Assembly (NCBI GenBank): GCA_028284005.1
Contig: JANQSO010000007.1
Location: forward strand, 558,001 to 622,000
Origin: Flavobacteriaceae bacterium
GTDB lineage: Bacteria > Bacteroidota > Bacteroidia > Flavobacteriales > Flavobacteriaceae
Direction of reading: 5' to 3'
Length of the DNA: 64,000 bases
A program made the position numbers and the translations under genes. Shown here piece after piece: positions 19,722-28,103 of this stretch (the first letter of the stretch is position 1; each line of letters opens with the position of its first letter). The notes under the pieces are model-generated. The model saw only the letters and a program-made list of their open reading frames with translations. It had not been told where the DNA came from and ran no database searches.

Positions 19722-21218
19722 CTAAACTAAAACCGGTTCTTCTTGCGCTTTCACATTGATAGATTTCATTGCCTTCATTGCATTTCGGAGTTTTTTTCCA
19801 ACCTTTTCAATTTCTTGTGATTCTATAGCCGCGTTGATTTGTATCAATTTCATATTATCTATTGGCTTGGCTGGATAATTCCTACCTATATCTGTAGGCT
19901 GCACGGTTTTCATGAAATTTGCCAGCAATGGCTTTGCTGCGTGGTCGAACAAATAGCAACCGTACTCTGCGGTATCTGAAATAATTCGATTCATCTCAAA
20001 GAGTTTCTTCCTGGCAATAGTATTTGCTATAAGAGGCAATTCGTGCAATGATTCGTAATATGCAGATTCTTCAACTATTCCGGAAGCAACCATGGTTTCA
20101 AAAGCAAGCTCAACTCCGGCTTTCACAAAAGCTACCAATAAAGTTCCATGATCAAAATAGGTTTGTTCACTTATGGGTTCCGGTGTTGGGGGGGTCATTT
20201 CAAAAGGTGTTTTACCGGTTTCCGTACGCCAGTTCAATAAATTGGTATCGTTGTTGGCCCAGTCTAGCATCATTCCTTTAGAAAAACGTCCGCTCATAAT
20301 ATCATCCATGTGTTTTTCAAACAAGGGTTGCATAATTTCCTTAAGTTCTTCGGAAAGTTGAAACGCTCTTAATTTTGCAGGATTTGACAGGCGGTTCATC
20401 ATATTGGTAATCCCTCCATGTTTCAATGCCTCTGTAATGATTTCCCAGCCATATTGAATTAACTTTGAAGCGTACATAGGTTCAACACCTTGCTCCACCA
20501 TTTTATCAAAGCTCAAAATAGAGCCTGTTTGTAAAACGCCACAAAGAATGGTTTGTTCTCCCATAAGGTCGCTTTTCACTTCCGCTACAAAAGAAGATGC
20601 CAAAACACCTGCCTTGTGTCCGCCGGTAGCATACGCATAGGCTTTGGCTTGATCCCACCCCTTATTTTGCGGATCGTTCTTAGGATGTACTGCAATTAGG
20701 GTAGGTACTCCAAAACCTCGTTTGTATTCTTCACGGACTTCAGTTCCCGGGCACTTGGGAGCTACCATGATCACTGTAATATCTTCCCGTACCTGCATCC
20801 CTTCCTCTACAATATTGAAACCATGTGAATAAGATAGTGTTGCGCCATTTTTCATTAAAGGCATCACTGCTGTTACAACATTTGTATGTTGCTTATCCGG
20901 CGTAAGGTTTAAAACGAGGTCGGCTGTAGGGATCAATTCTTCATATGTGCCAACATTAAAATTATTTGCAGTAGCATTCTTATAAGATTCCCGTTGTTCT
21001 TCAATAGCGGTTTGACGTAACGCATATGAAATATCTAGGCCGGAGTCCCTCATATTCAGCCCCTGGTTCAGGCCCTGTGCCCCGCAACCAATAATAACTA
21101 TTTTTTTGCCTTCCAGAGCCTTGGTACCGTTCTCAAATTCAAAAGGTTCCATAAAACGGCATTTACCCAATTGCTCTAGTTTTTCTCTAAGAGATAAAGT
21201 GTTGAAATAATTCTTCAT
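19722..21218 (-). CDS. ilvC: Ketol-acid reductoisomerase, class II (long form)
   Basis: Reduces and isomerises acetolactate or acetohydroxybutyrate with NADPH. At 498 residues it is the long, E. coli-like class II form (about 490), with a duplicated knotted domain; short class I enzymes are about 330. Visible motifs are [22 protein letters not shown] (Rossmann loop), [31 protein letters not shown] and [11 protein letters not shown]. It lies in the middle of the ilv-thr operon with 3- and 11-bp gaps to its neighbours. Confidence 0.97.
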   Translation of the reverse strand: MKNYFNTLSLREKLEQLGKCRFMEPFEFENGTKALEGKKIVIIGCGAQGLNQGLNMRDSGLDISYALRQTAIEEQRESYKNATANNFNVGTYEELIPTADLVLNLTPDKQHTNVVTAVMPLMKNGATLSYSHGFNIVEEGMQVREDITVIMVAPKCPGTEVREEYKRGFGVPTLIAVHPKNDPQNKGWDQAKAYAYATGGHKAGVLASSFVAEVKSDLMGEQTILCGVLQTGSILSFDKMVEQGVEPMYASKLIQYGWEIITEALKHGGITNMMNRLSNPAKLRAFQLSEELKEIMQPLFEKHMDDIMSGRFSKGMMLDWANNDTNLLNWRTETGKTPFEMTPPTPEPISEQTYFDHGTLLVAFVKAGVELAFETMVASGIVEESAYYESLHELPLIANTIARKKLFEMNRIISDTAEYGCYLFDHAAKPLLANFMKTVQPTDIGRNYPAKPIDNMKLIQINAAIESQEIEKVGKKLRNAMKAMKSINVKAQEEPVLV

Positions 21219-21229
21219 TGTATATAGTT

Positions 21230-21760
21230 TTAAGCGTTAAATGCTTCTAAGAGTGTTGATATTTTTAGTTGGTCCTTAGTTACCGCAATACGTCCCGATC
21301 GAACAAATTGCATAATTCCAAAGGGCTTTAATTCGTGATATAGAAGTTCTACTTCACTTTTTCGTCCCGATTTTTCGAGAACAAAGAATTCCTGGTTCAC
21401 CATAACAATTCGTGCATGGCTTTTCTTTATGATATCCTGGATCTGCAGATCTTCAAATAGCAGGTCGCTTTTGATCTTAAGGAGGCATGATTCCTGGTAA
21501 ATTGTCTCTTCATCTGTATGATAGAATGCTCTAATGACCTCTACCTGCTTCTCGATCTGGCCTATGATCTTTCTAATTTGTTCCTTAGAAACCTCTACAA
21601 TAATGGACCAGCGGGAGACACCGTCTATTTCTGAAACAGAGGAATTAATACTTTCAATATTAATTTTTCTACGCTGAAAGATTGCCGAAATACGGTTTAG
21701 CAATCCTACATTGTTTTCGGTATAAATGGATACCGTATACAGTTGCTTTTTATTTTCCAT
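21230..21760 (-). CDS. ilvN: Acetolactate synthase small (regulatory) subunit
   Basis: A 176-residue regulatory subunit. The N-terminal ACT domain is [31 protein letters not shown], which binds valine in known homologues. The C-terminal ALS_ss domain follows (about residues 85-165, with [19 protein letters not shown]). It overlaps nothing but lies 2 bp from ilvB, so equimolar synthesis is likely. The symbol ilvH would be equally acceptable. Confidence 0.94.
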   Translation of the reverse strand: MENKKQLYTVSIYTENNVGLLNRISAIFQRRKINIESINSSVSEIDGVSRWSIIVEVSKEQIRKIIGQIEKQVEVIRAFYHTDEETIYQESCLLKIKSDLLFEDLQIQDIIKKSHARIVMVNQEFFVLEKSGRKSEVELLYHELKPFGIMQFVRSGRIAVTKDQLKISTLLEAFNA

Positions 21761-21762
21761 AA

Positions 21763-23496
21763 TTAACTCAATCTGATTTCTGAAACCGATGCCCCCGAGG
21801 GAATCATTGGAAACACATTGTCTTCTTTTTCTACGGATACTTCAAGAAAATACGATCCTTCATACTCCATCATTTCTTTTACTGAAGCAGATAGTTCCTT
21901 GCGTTGTGTCACACGTTTTGCTTTTATAAAATATCCTTTGGCAATATTTACAAAATCCGGATTGACCAACTCCGTTGAAGCATAGCGCTTGTCAAAGAAC
22001 AGTTGTTGCCATTGTCGTACCATACCTAAAAAATCATTGTTTAAAACCACGATCTTCACAGCTACTTTGGTTTGTAAGACCGTTCCCAGTTCCTGGATGG
22101 TCATTTGATAGCCTCCGTCTCCAATTATTGCTATTACATCCCGTTCCGGAGCCGCCATTTTTGCACCAACCGCGGCAGGAAGTGCAAAGCCCATTGTCCC
22201 TAATCCTCCGGAGGTTATATTGCTTTTGGTTTTATTAAATTGGGCATAACGGCAAGCGATCATCTGGTGCTGCCCTACATCACTAACTATAGCAGCTTTG
22301 CCTTTGCTCTGCCTATTTATCTCTTTTAGCACCTCACCCATTGTAAGTCTCTCTTTAACAGGATTGAGGTCCTTGTCAATGACTTTTTCAAATTCAGTTC
22401 TATACAGCTCCTTGAATTGTTGATGCCATCTTGGATAGCTCTTTTTGGTAAGGAATGGCAATAATCTCTGAAGGCTTTCCTTAGCATTTCCCAATACTGC
22501 AACATGAGCTTTTACATTTTTATCGATTTCGGATGGATCTATTTCAAAATGGATGACCTTAGCTTGTTTGGCGTAGGTCTTTAGATCTCCGGTAACTCGA
22601 TCATCGAAGCGCATTCCTATAGCGATCAACACATCACATTCATTGGTCAATTTATTAGGGGCATAATTGCCGTGCATTCCTACCATGCCAACATTTAGAG
22701 GATGTGAAGTAGGTATGGCTGAAGCTCCCAAAATGGTCCAGGCGGCCGGAATCCCGGTTTTTTCAATAACAGCTTTCAATTCTTCTTCGGCCTCGCCCAA
22801 GATCACACCCTGTCCCCAGATGATCATAGGTTTTTTAGCATCATTGATAAGCCGGGCCGCTTTTTGCACGGCTGTTGTTACTACATTGGGAACCGGATTA
22901 TAGCTGCGTATACCCGTACATTTTTCATATTCAAAATCAAATTCTTCAAACTGAGCATCCTTGGTAATATCGATAAGTACCGGTCCCGGACGGCCACTTT
23001 TGGCAATGTAAAACGCTTTGGCAATAACTTCAGGAATTTCCGAAGCTCTTGTAATTTGATGATTCCATTTAGTGACCGGTGTGGAGATACTTACAATATC
23101 TGTTTCCTGAAATGCATCGCTCCCCAATAAATGTGAAGCTACCTGTCCTGTAATGCAGACTATTGGTGTGGAATCTACATGCGCATCTGTTATTCCCGTT
23201 ACTAAGTTAGTGGCTCCGGGCCCGGAAGTAGCTATTGCAACACCTACTTTTCCTGAGATTCGGGCATACCCCTGTGCAGCATGCGCTGCACCTTGTTCAT
23301 GCCGTGTTAATACATGCCTGATTTTATCCTGGCATTTGTGTAGCACATCGTAAACAGGCATGATTGTACCTCCGGGATATCCGTAGAGGACATCTACTCC
23401 TTCAGCCAATAAACATTTTACAATAGCTTCACTTCCTGTGATGCGTTCTGTTGTTTTGTGTGCTGTTTGTTTTTCTTTCAGTATTTGAGTCTCCAT
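21763..23496 (-). CDS. ilvB: Acetolactate synthase large (catalytic) subunit
   Basis: A 577-residue ThDP enzyme that makes acetolactate and acetohydroxybutyrate. The N-terminus has TGSEAIVKCLLAEGVDVLYGYPGG with the catalytic Glu in LTRHEQGAAHAAQGYAR. The FAD-domain region follows, then the ThDP/Mg motif GDGGYQMTIQELGT and LNNDFLGMVRQWQ. It is the biosynthetic anabolic type because ilvN and the other ilv genes flank it. Confidence 0.97.
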   Translation of the reverse strand: METQILKEKQTAHKTTERITGSEAIVKCLLAEGVDVLYGYPGGTIMPVYDVLHKCQDKIRHVLTRHEQGAAHAAQGYARISGKVGVAIATSGPGATNLVTGITDAHVDSTPIVCITGQVASHLLGSDAFQETDIVSISTPVTKWNHQITRASEIPEVIAKAFYIAKSGRPGPVLIDITKDAQFEEFDFEYEKCTGIRSYNPVPNVVTTAVQKAARLINDAKKPMIIWGQGVILGEAEEELKAVIEKTGIPAAWTILGASAIPTSHPLNVGMVGMHGNYAPNKLTNECDVLIAIGMRFDDRVTGDLKTYAKQAKVIHFEIDPSEIDKNVKAHVAVLGNAKESLQRLLPFLTKKSYPRWHQQFKELYRTEFEKVIDKDLNPVKERLTMGEVLKEINRQSKGKAAIVSDVGQHQMIACRYAQFNKTKSNITSGGLGTMGFALPAAVGAKMAAPERDVIAIIGDGGYQMTIQELGTVLQTKVAVKIVVLNNDFLGMVRQWQQLFFDKRYASTELVNPDFVNIAKGYFIKAKRVTQRKELSASVKEMMEYEGSYFLEVSVEKEDNVFPMIPSGASVSEIRLS

Positions 23497-23505
23497 AATG
23501 ACATT

Positions 23506-25182
23506 TTAAAATTCGTCTGTTACACATCCTTTGGATGCTGGTGCAACTGTTCTCGCATATTTGTACAAAGTGCCGCGATTTACCTTTAATTTTGGCGGTG
23601 ACCATTTTTGCCTTCTTTTTTGTAATTCCTTTTCGGAGACCTCTAAAGTGATACTGTTTGTTACCGCATCAATGGTGATAGTATCTCCATCTTCAACAAG
23701 AGCTATTGCTCCTCCTTCCTGCGCTTCGGGAGTAATGTGCCCGACCACAAAACCATGAGTGCCGCCGGAAAAACGGCCATCTGTTATTAAAGCAACATCA
23801 TTTCCGAGGCCTGCACCCATTATCGCTGCCGTTGGCTTTAACATTTCTGGCATTCCGGGGCCGCCTTTAGGGCCTTCATAACGAATTACGATCACATCTC
23901 CTTTTTCAACTTTACCATCGCGAATGCCATTATTCGCATCATATTCGCTTTCAAATACTTTTGCTTTTCCTGTAAAACTTAGCCCTTCTTTACCTGTAAT
24001 TTTCGCTACACTACCTTCTTCGGCTAGATTTCCATAAAGCATTCGTAAATGGCCCGATGCTTTAATAGGTCTTTCCAAGGATTTTATTATATCCTGTCCT
24101 TTCGTTAGATCTGCAACATTCAATAGATTTTCAGCTATTGTTTTTCCGGTTACCGTTAAGCATTCTCCGTGAAGTAGCCCTTTGCGAAGCAGATATTTTA
24201 ATACCGCCGGAATTCCGCCAATTGCATGCACATCTTCCATAAGATATTTTCCGCTTGGTTTTAGATCGGCTAAAAAGGGAGTCGTATCACTTATCTTCTG
24301 AAAATCTTTAAGTGAAAAGTCAATATTTGCAGCCCTGGCAATTGCCAAAAAATGAAGGACTGCGTTTGTAGAACCTCCAAGGACAGTTACAAGTCTTACA
24401 GCATTTTCCAGGGATTTACGTGTAATAATGTCAGAAGGCTTTATATCTTTCTCCAGTAAATACCGTATGGTTTCACCTGCTTTTACAGATTCCTGTTTTT
24501 TCTTGTCACTTAATGCAGGGTTTGAAGCATTAAAAGGGAGTGCCATTCCCAATGCTTCTATCGCTGAAGCCATTGTATTAGCAGTGTACATTCCACCACA
24601 TGCTCCGGCTCCCGGGCAAGCTTTCTCGACAATATTTTGATATTCGACCTCTGTCATGGTACCCGCAACTTTACTCCCCCAGGCTTCAAAAGCAGAGACA
24701 ACATCCAGTTTTTTTCCATTATGACAACCTGAATCGATAGTCCCTCCATATACCAAAATTGATGGGCGGTCCAGACGGATCATTGCCATTAAGGCTCCCG
24801 GCATATTTTTATCGCAACCAACCACCGTTATCAGCCCATCATAGCTCATTGCCTGTACAACAGTTTCCATAGAATCTGCAATTAGGTCTCGGGAAGGCAA
24901 AGAATAACGCATTCCCGGAGTTCCCATGGAAATACCGTCACTTACTCCTATTGTATTAAAAATAAGTCCGACGACATCTTCTTCCCGGGTGCCTTGCTTC
25001 ACCAATTTTGCCAGGTCGTTGAGATGCATATTACACGGATTTCCTTCGTAGCCGGTACTGGCAATTCCAACTATAGGCTTGAGCAGATCCTGAGATGTCA
25101 GGCCAATTGCATGCAACATTGCCTGTGCAGCTGGCTGAGTTGGATCCTGTGTAACCGTTTGGCTGTATTTATTTAGTTTCAT
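23506..25182 (-). CDS. ilvD: Dihydroxy-acid dehydratase
   Basis: A 558-residue iron-sulfur dehydratase that makes the 2-oxo acid precursors of Val, Leu and Ile. The cluster cysteines are in [21 protein letters not shown] and [23 protein letters not shown]-type (here [19 protein letters not shown]) and [12 protein letters not shown] loops are also present. Its start shares one base with the ilvE stop. Confidence 0.97.
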   Translation of the reverse strand: MKLNKYSQTVTQDPTQPAAQAMLHAIGLTSQDLLKPIVGIASTGYEGNPCNMHLNDLAKLVKQGTREEDVVGLIFNTIGVSDGISMGTPGMRYSLPSRDLIADSMETVVQAMSYDGLITVVGCDKNMPGALMAMIRLDRPSILVYGGTIDSGCHNGKKLDVVSAFEAWGSKVAGTMTEVEYQNIVEKACPGAGACGGMYTANTMASAIEALGMALPFNASNPALSDKKKQESVKAGETIRYLLEKDIKPSDIITRKSLENAVRLVTVLGGSTNAVLHFLAIARAANIDFSLKDFQKISDTTPFLADLKPSGKYLMEDVHAIGGIPAVLKYLLRKGLLHGECLTVTGKTIAENLLNVADLTKGQDIIKSLERPIKASGHLRMLYGNLAEEGSVAKITGKEGLSFTGKAKVFESEYDANNGIRDGKVEKGDVIVIRYEGPKGGPGMPEMLKPTAAIMGAGLGNDVALITDGRFSGGTHGFVVGHITPEAQEGGAIALVEDGDTITIDAVTNSITLEVSEKELQKRRQKWSPPKLKVNRGTLYKYARTVAPASKGCVTDEF

Positions 25183-26075
25183 TAGTATGCGGGTTGAAAA
25201 AAGTTTGTAGAGTGACGCCTTACCAGATCCTGATAGTGACCGGCAAGTTTATAACCAATTGTATTCTGCCAGGGTTTATTAAAAGAATGGCCGTCCAGAG
25301 ATTCAATAGGTGCAACTTCTGCAGCTGTTCCGGTAAAAAAAGCGCCATCGGCTTTATAAACATCACTTGGGGTGAATTTTTTTTCTATGATAACATAGTC
25401 AAGGTCTTTTGCCAATTCAAATATGGTCTGACGGGTAATTCCGGATAAGATATTTCCTAACGGGCAGGTATATAAAACCCCATTCTTTTCGTAAAAAAAG
25501 TTTGCTCCCGGCCCTTCCGCCACATACCCCTGGGCATCTAACAAAAGAGCTTCATCGTACCCTGCTGCTTTGGCTTCGGTTGTAGCTAATATTGAATTGG
25601 TGTAATGGCCAACTATTTTTGCCTGAATATGTGTGGACCTTGGGTTAGGGCGTTGGTAGCTAGATGTCATTACACGTACCTGTTTTTCTCCCAGGTATTT
25701 TTCCCATTCCCAGGCACAAAGTAACAGATGTGACCTTGGTGCCGGTTGTAGCGCCATGTTTTCAGCCTGAAAGACCAAAGGGCGTATGTATGCATCCTGA
25801 AGGTTGTTTTTCTTTAGCAGTTCATAGCTCAAAACAGTTAGTTCATGGACCGTATATGAAAGAGGAATATGCATTGCTTTAGCCGAATACAACAATCTTT
25901 CATAATGTTCCTTTGGTTTAAAGATCTGTGGGCCATCCGGTGTTCCATAGGAGCGTATTCCTTCAAAAACACCATTTCCATAATGCAGTGTTTGTGCAAA
26001 AAGTCCTGTAGTCGCCTCCGAAGCTTTTTTCCAGGCACCATCCAGGTATACTATGGTATCGTTATTATAATACAT
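25182..26075 (-). CDS. ilvE: Branched-chain amino-acid aminotransferase
   Basis: A 297-residue fold-type IV PLP transaminase, the final step for Val, Leu and Ile. It opens with [36 protein letters not shown] and has the arginine loop AYIRPLVF. The PLP lysine region is [21 protein letters not shown] (about 145-165). EGPGANFF and LSGITRQTI follow. It is the first structural gene of the nine-gene operon and is preceded by about 430 bp of leader with two attenuators. Confidence 0.95.
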   Translation of the reverse strand: MYYNNDTIVYLDGAWKKASEATTGLFAQTLHYGNGVFEGIRSYGTPDGPQIFKPKEHYERLLYSAKAMHIPLSYTVHELTVLSYELLKKNNLQDAYIRPLVFQAENMALQPAPRSHLLLCAWEWEKYLGEKQVRVMTSSYQRPNPRSTHIQAKIVGHYTNSILATTEAKAAGYDEALLLDAQGYVAEGPGANFFYEKNGVLYTCPLGNILSGITRQTIFELAKDLDYVIIEKKFTPSDVYKADGAFFTGTAAEVAPIESLDGHSFNKPWQNTIGYKLAGHYQDLVRRHSTNFFQPAY

Positions 26076-26235
26076 TACAATTATTTATGGGTTCGAAATT
26101 ATATTTTTACATTCTTTAAGAAATCTTACTTTGACATTGCCGTTTAAACTCATTTTCGATTTATTTTTTTATTATATTGATTTTCAAATAGTTATAAATA
26201 TTACTTTATGATGTCCAATCACTTTTAAAAATCAA

Positions 26236-26267
26236 AAAAGCCCGGATCAAAATTGATACAGGCTTTA
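26236..26267 (-). terminator. ilv-thr attenuator terminator 2
   Basis: On the minus strand AAAGCC and GGCTTT (outer arms) enclose a second stem, ATCAA/TTGAT, with a 2-base loop; a T-rich tail (TTTGATTTTT) follows. It lies 33 bp after the stop codon of leader peptide 2, the position expected for a ribosome-controlled attenuator. Confidence 0.8.
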
Positions 26268-26299
26268 CGTTTTTACTATAATAGCGGTCTGTACCAACT

Positions 26300-26353
26300 C
26301 TAGGAAGAGTTAATAATGACTATTGTAATCACGACTGTAATGGTTCTATACAT
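26300..26353 (-). CDS. Leader peptide 2 of the ilv-thr operon
   Basis: A 17-codon ORF reading MYRTITVVITIVIINSS then TAG. Residues 4-14 are exclusively Thr, Ile or Val (three Thr, five Ile, three Val). Those are the amino acids made by the operon downstream, and the composition is like the E. coli thrL and ilvL/ilvB leaders. The terminator at 26236-26267 follows directly. Ribosome stalling at these codons when Ile, Val or Thr-tRNA is scarce should prevent that terminator from forming. I judge it real because of the codon run, its size, the terminator and a second similar unit just upstream. Confidence 0.88.
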   Translation of the reverse strand: MYRTITVVITIVIINSS

Positions 26354-26383
26354 ATGTTTCTTATTAGGATATAATCCAATTAA

Positions 26384-26412
26384 AAAAGCCTTCCGTATTT
26401 GGGAAGGCTTTT
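26384..26412 (-). terminator. ilv-thr attenuator terminator 1
   Basis: A perfect 11-bp stem (AAAAGCCTTCC/GGAAGGCTTTT) with a 7-base loop ends in six T residues on the minus strand (26387-26382). It is a textbook intrinsic terminator placed 31 bp after the stop of leader peptide 1 and 31 bp before the start of leader peptide 2. Confidence 0.9.
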
Positions 26413-26442
26413 AAAAATATTTATAATTTTCTATACCATTCC

Positions 26443-26505
26443 CTATCGCCGTAAAATAATTACAGTGACAATAATTGAAGTGGTATTTAAAATTTGTGTT
26501 CTCAT
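26443..26505 (-). CDS. Leader peptide 1 of the ilv-thr operon
   Basis: A 20-codon ORF reading MRTQILNTTSIIVTVIILRR then TAG. Thirteen of its 20 residues are Ile, Val, Thr or Leu, including the run SIIVTVIIL. It precedes terminator 1 with normal attenuator spacing. It is not a copy of leader 2 at the sequence level, but the composition and layout are the same, so the operon leader carries two attenuators in series. Leu codons (two TTA) occur here and not in leader 2, which may widen the signal to leucine; that is inference. Confidence 0.87.
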   Translation of the reverse strand: MRTQILNTTSIIVTVIILRR

Positions 26506-26524
26506 TTGTTGCTTCAAATATTCA

Positions 26525-26556
26525 GAAAAATATTTTTGTAATCCTAATAATTTCAA
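26525..26556 (-). promoter_or_regulatory. Candidate promoter of the ilv-thr operon
   Basis: Minus strand TTG (26556-26554), 21-bp spacer and TATTTTTC (26532-26525), a 7/8 match to TAnnTTTG. It would start RNA about 13 bases before leader peptide 1. A competing AATATTTG element lies closer to the leader start. Confidence 0.4.
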
Positions 26557-26595
26557 AAAATAAATATTTTTTCATTCTTTCCAATTGTATTTTTT

Positions 26596-26603
26596 TACTT
26601 TTG
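26596..26603 (+). promoter_or_regulatory. -7 box of the metK promoter
   Basis: TACTTTTG matches TAnnTTTG exactly. The implied start near 26610 lies about 8 bases before the first helix of the SAM-II-like aptamer. No good -33 TTG is visible at normal spacing. Confidence 0.6.
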
Positions 26604-26617
26604 CTGCGTACCAAATA

Positions 26618-26664
26618 AGAGGAAAGATTTGACTGATTGCAACCTCTATAAAAAATGCTAAAGG
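26618..26664 (+). ncRNA. SAM-II-like riboswitch upstream of metK
   Basis: P1 forms between AGAGG (26618-26622) and CCTCT (26643-26647). It encloses GATTTGACTGATTGC (26626-26640) and is followed by the conserved 3' segment GCTAAAGG (26657-26664), which in SAM-II pairs back into the loop to form the pseudoknot. This order and these blocks match the SAM-II class and differ from the SAM-I aptamer of the met operon. A hairpin AAGGCAGT/ACTACCTT (26661-26680, GTAA loop, one mismatch) shares the AAGG with the pseudoknot strand and could be the alternative structure. The start codon lies 64 bp further on. Confidence 0.85.
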
Positions 26665-26728
26665 CAGTGTAAACTACCTTGGGCGTGTTCGTCAAATCAT
26701 CACAAAATATTAATTAAAAATAATTGCA

Positions 26729-27982
26729 ATGGCATATTTATTTACTTCAGAAAGTGTTTCTGAAGGTCACCCGGATAAAGTTTCAGATCAAATCAGTGAT
26801 GCTTTATTGGACCATTTTTTAGCCTTCGATCCTAATTCTAAAGTGGCATGTGAAACATTGGTAACGACGGGACAGGTAGTTTTGGCCGGAGAAGTAAAAA
26901 GTGATACCTATCTCGATGTGCAAACCATTGCAAGGGATGTGGTAAATAAAATTGGATATACAAAAGGCGCCTATCAATTTAGTGGAGATTCTTGTGGTGT
27001 AATTTCTCTTATCCATGAACAATCACAGGATATCAATCAAGGAGTGGATCGTTCCAGTAAAGAAGAACAAGGTGCGGGAGACCAGGGGATGATGTTTGGA
27101 TATGCTACTAAAGAAACCGCCAATTATATGCCTTTGGCCCTGGATATTTCACATAAGATATTATTAGAATTAGCAGCACTTCGCCGTGAAAATAATGAGA
27201 TTAAGTATTTGCGTCCGGATTCTAAAAGCCAGGTTACCATAGAATACAGTGACGATAATATTCCGCAAAGGATCGTAGCTATTGTGGTTTCCACACAGCA
27301 TGATGACTTTGACGAAGACGAAGTAATGCTCGCAAAAATCAAGCAGGATATTATTGAAGTTCTTATTCCAAGGGTTAAAGCAAAATTGCCTCAATATGTC
27401 CAGGAGTTGTTCAATGATGATATTACCTACCACATTAACCCCACAGGGAAATTTGTAATTGGTGGGCCACATGGAGATACCGGACTCACCGGGCGTAAAA
27501 TCATTGTAGACACCTATGGAGGCAAAGGTGCACACGGAGGTGGAGCTTTTAGTGGTAAAGACCCTAGTAAAGTAGATAGAAGTGCTGCCTATGCAGCTCG
27601 CCATATCGCTAAAAACCTCGTAGCCGCCGGTGTTGCAGATGAAATCCTGGTACAAGTATCCTATGCTATAGGAGTAGTTGAACCAACTTCCATTCTGGTA
27701 AATACTCACGGAACATCTCATGTTGACAAAACCGATGGCGAAATCGCAAAAATTACTGCTGAAATATTCGATATGCGGCCGGCCGCAATAGAAAGCAGGT
27801 TGAAACTTCGCAACCCTATCTACCTGGAAACTGCTGCCTATGGCCACATGGGCAGAGAACCGGAAACCGTAACTAAAGTTTTTGAAAGTCCTTACAATGG
27901 TAGTGTAACCAAAGAGGTGGAGTTGTTTACCTGGGAGAAACTGGACTATGTGGACAAGGTTCGCAATGCTTTTGGATTGTAA
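26729..27982 (+). CDS. metK: S-adenosylmethionine synthetase
   Basis: Makes SAM from methionine and ATP, the product sensed by both riboswitches in this window. The 417-residue protein starts [19 protein letters not shown] and has [12 protein letters not shown] (about residue 113), [16 protein letters not shown] and the glycine-rich [25 protein letters not shown] (from about 264). Length is slightly above the usual 380-400 because of a charged insertion near 170-200. A strong terminator follows at 28052. Confidence 0.97.
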   Translation: MAYLFTSESVSEGHPDKVSDQISDALLDHFLAFDPNSKVACETLVTTGQVVLAGEVKSDTYLDVQTIARDVVNKIGYTKGAYQFSGDSCGVISLIHEQSQDINQGVDRSSKEEQGAGDQGMMFGYATKETANYMPLALDISHKILLELAALRRENNEIKYLRPDSKSQVTIEYSDDNIPQRIVAIVVSTQHDDFDEDEVMLAKIKQDIIEVLIPRVKAKLPQYVQELFNDDITYHINPTGKFVIGGPHGDTGLTGRKIIVDTYGGKGAHGGGAFSGKDPSKVDRSAAYAARHIAKNLVAAGVADEILVQVSYAIGVVEPTSILVNTHGTSHVDKTDGEIAKITAEIFDMRPAAIESRLKLRNPIYLETAAYGHMGREPETVTKVFESPYNGSVTKEVELFTWEKLDYVDKVRNAFGL

Positions 27983-28051
27983 GGTTTAAGGAGTTTACTT
28001 TTAGTCCGTAACTCCAATAGTATTTAAAAAACATTTTTTGAATTTCGGGAA

Positions 28052-28080
28052 AACCGCTCTCAATATCAGAGCGGTTTTTT
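28052..28080 (+). terminator. Terminator of metK
   Basis: A perfect 9-bp stem AACCGCTCT/AGAGCGGTT with a 7-base loop is followed by a T run. It ends about 100 bp after metK and just before the amidase start codon, so the amidase probably has its own promoter or depends on read-through. Confidence 0.9.
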
Positions 28081-28103
28081 ACATTTATAGAAATTTAGAG
28101 GCC

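Larger units (their letters stand above)
26076..26728. other. Divergent regulatory region between ilvE and metK
   Basis: This 653-bp gap holds regulatory RNA on both strands. Leftwards run a promoter, leader peptide 1, terminator 1, leader peptide 2 and terminator 2, then 160 bp of AT-rich 5' leader before ilvE. Rightwards are a promoter and a SAM-II-like aptamer before metK. The 160-bp stretch next to ilvE contains an unconvincing 22-codon ORF and no further terminator. Confidence 0.85.

Noticed and set aside
26076-26235. 22-codon ORF (MSLNGNVKVRFLKECKNIISNP) between the second attenuator and ilvE
   Set aside because: No regulatory codon run and no terminator after it; chance ORF or part of the untranslated leader.
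27170-27847. 225-codon minus-strand ORF inside metK
   Set aside because: Shadow of metK; the Cys/Phe/Ser/Ile-rich composition is that of an antisense frame.
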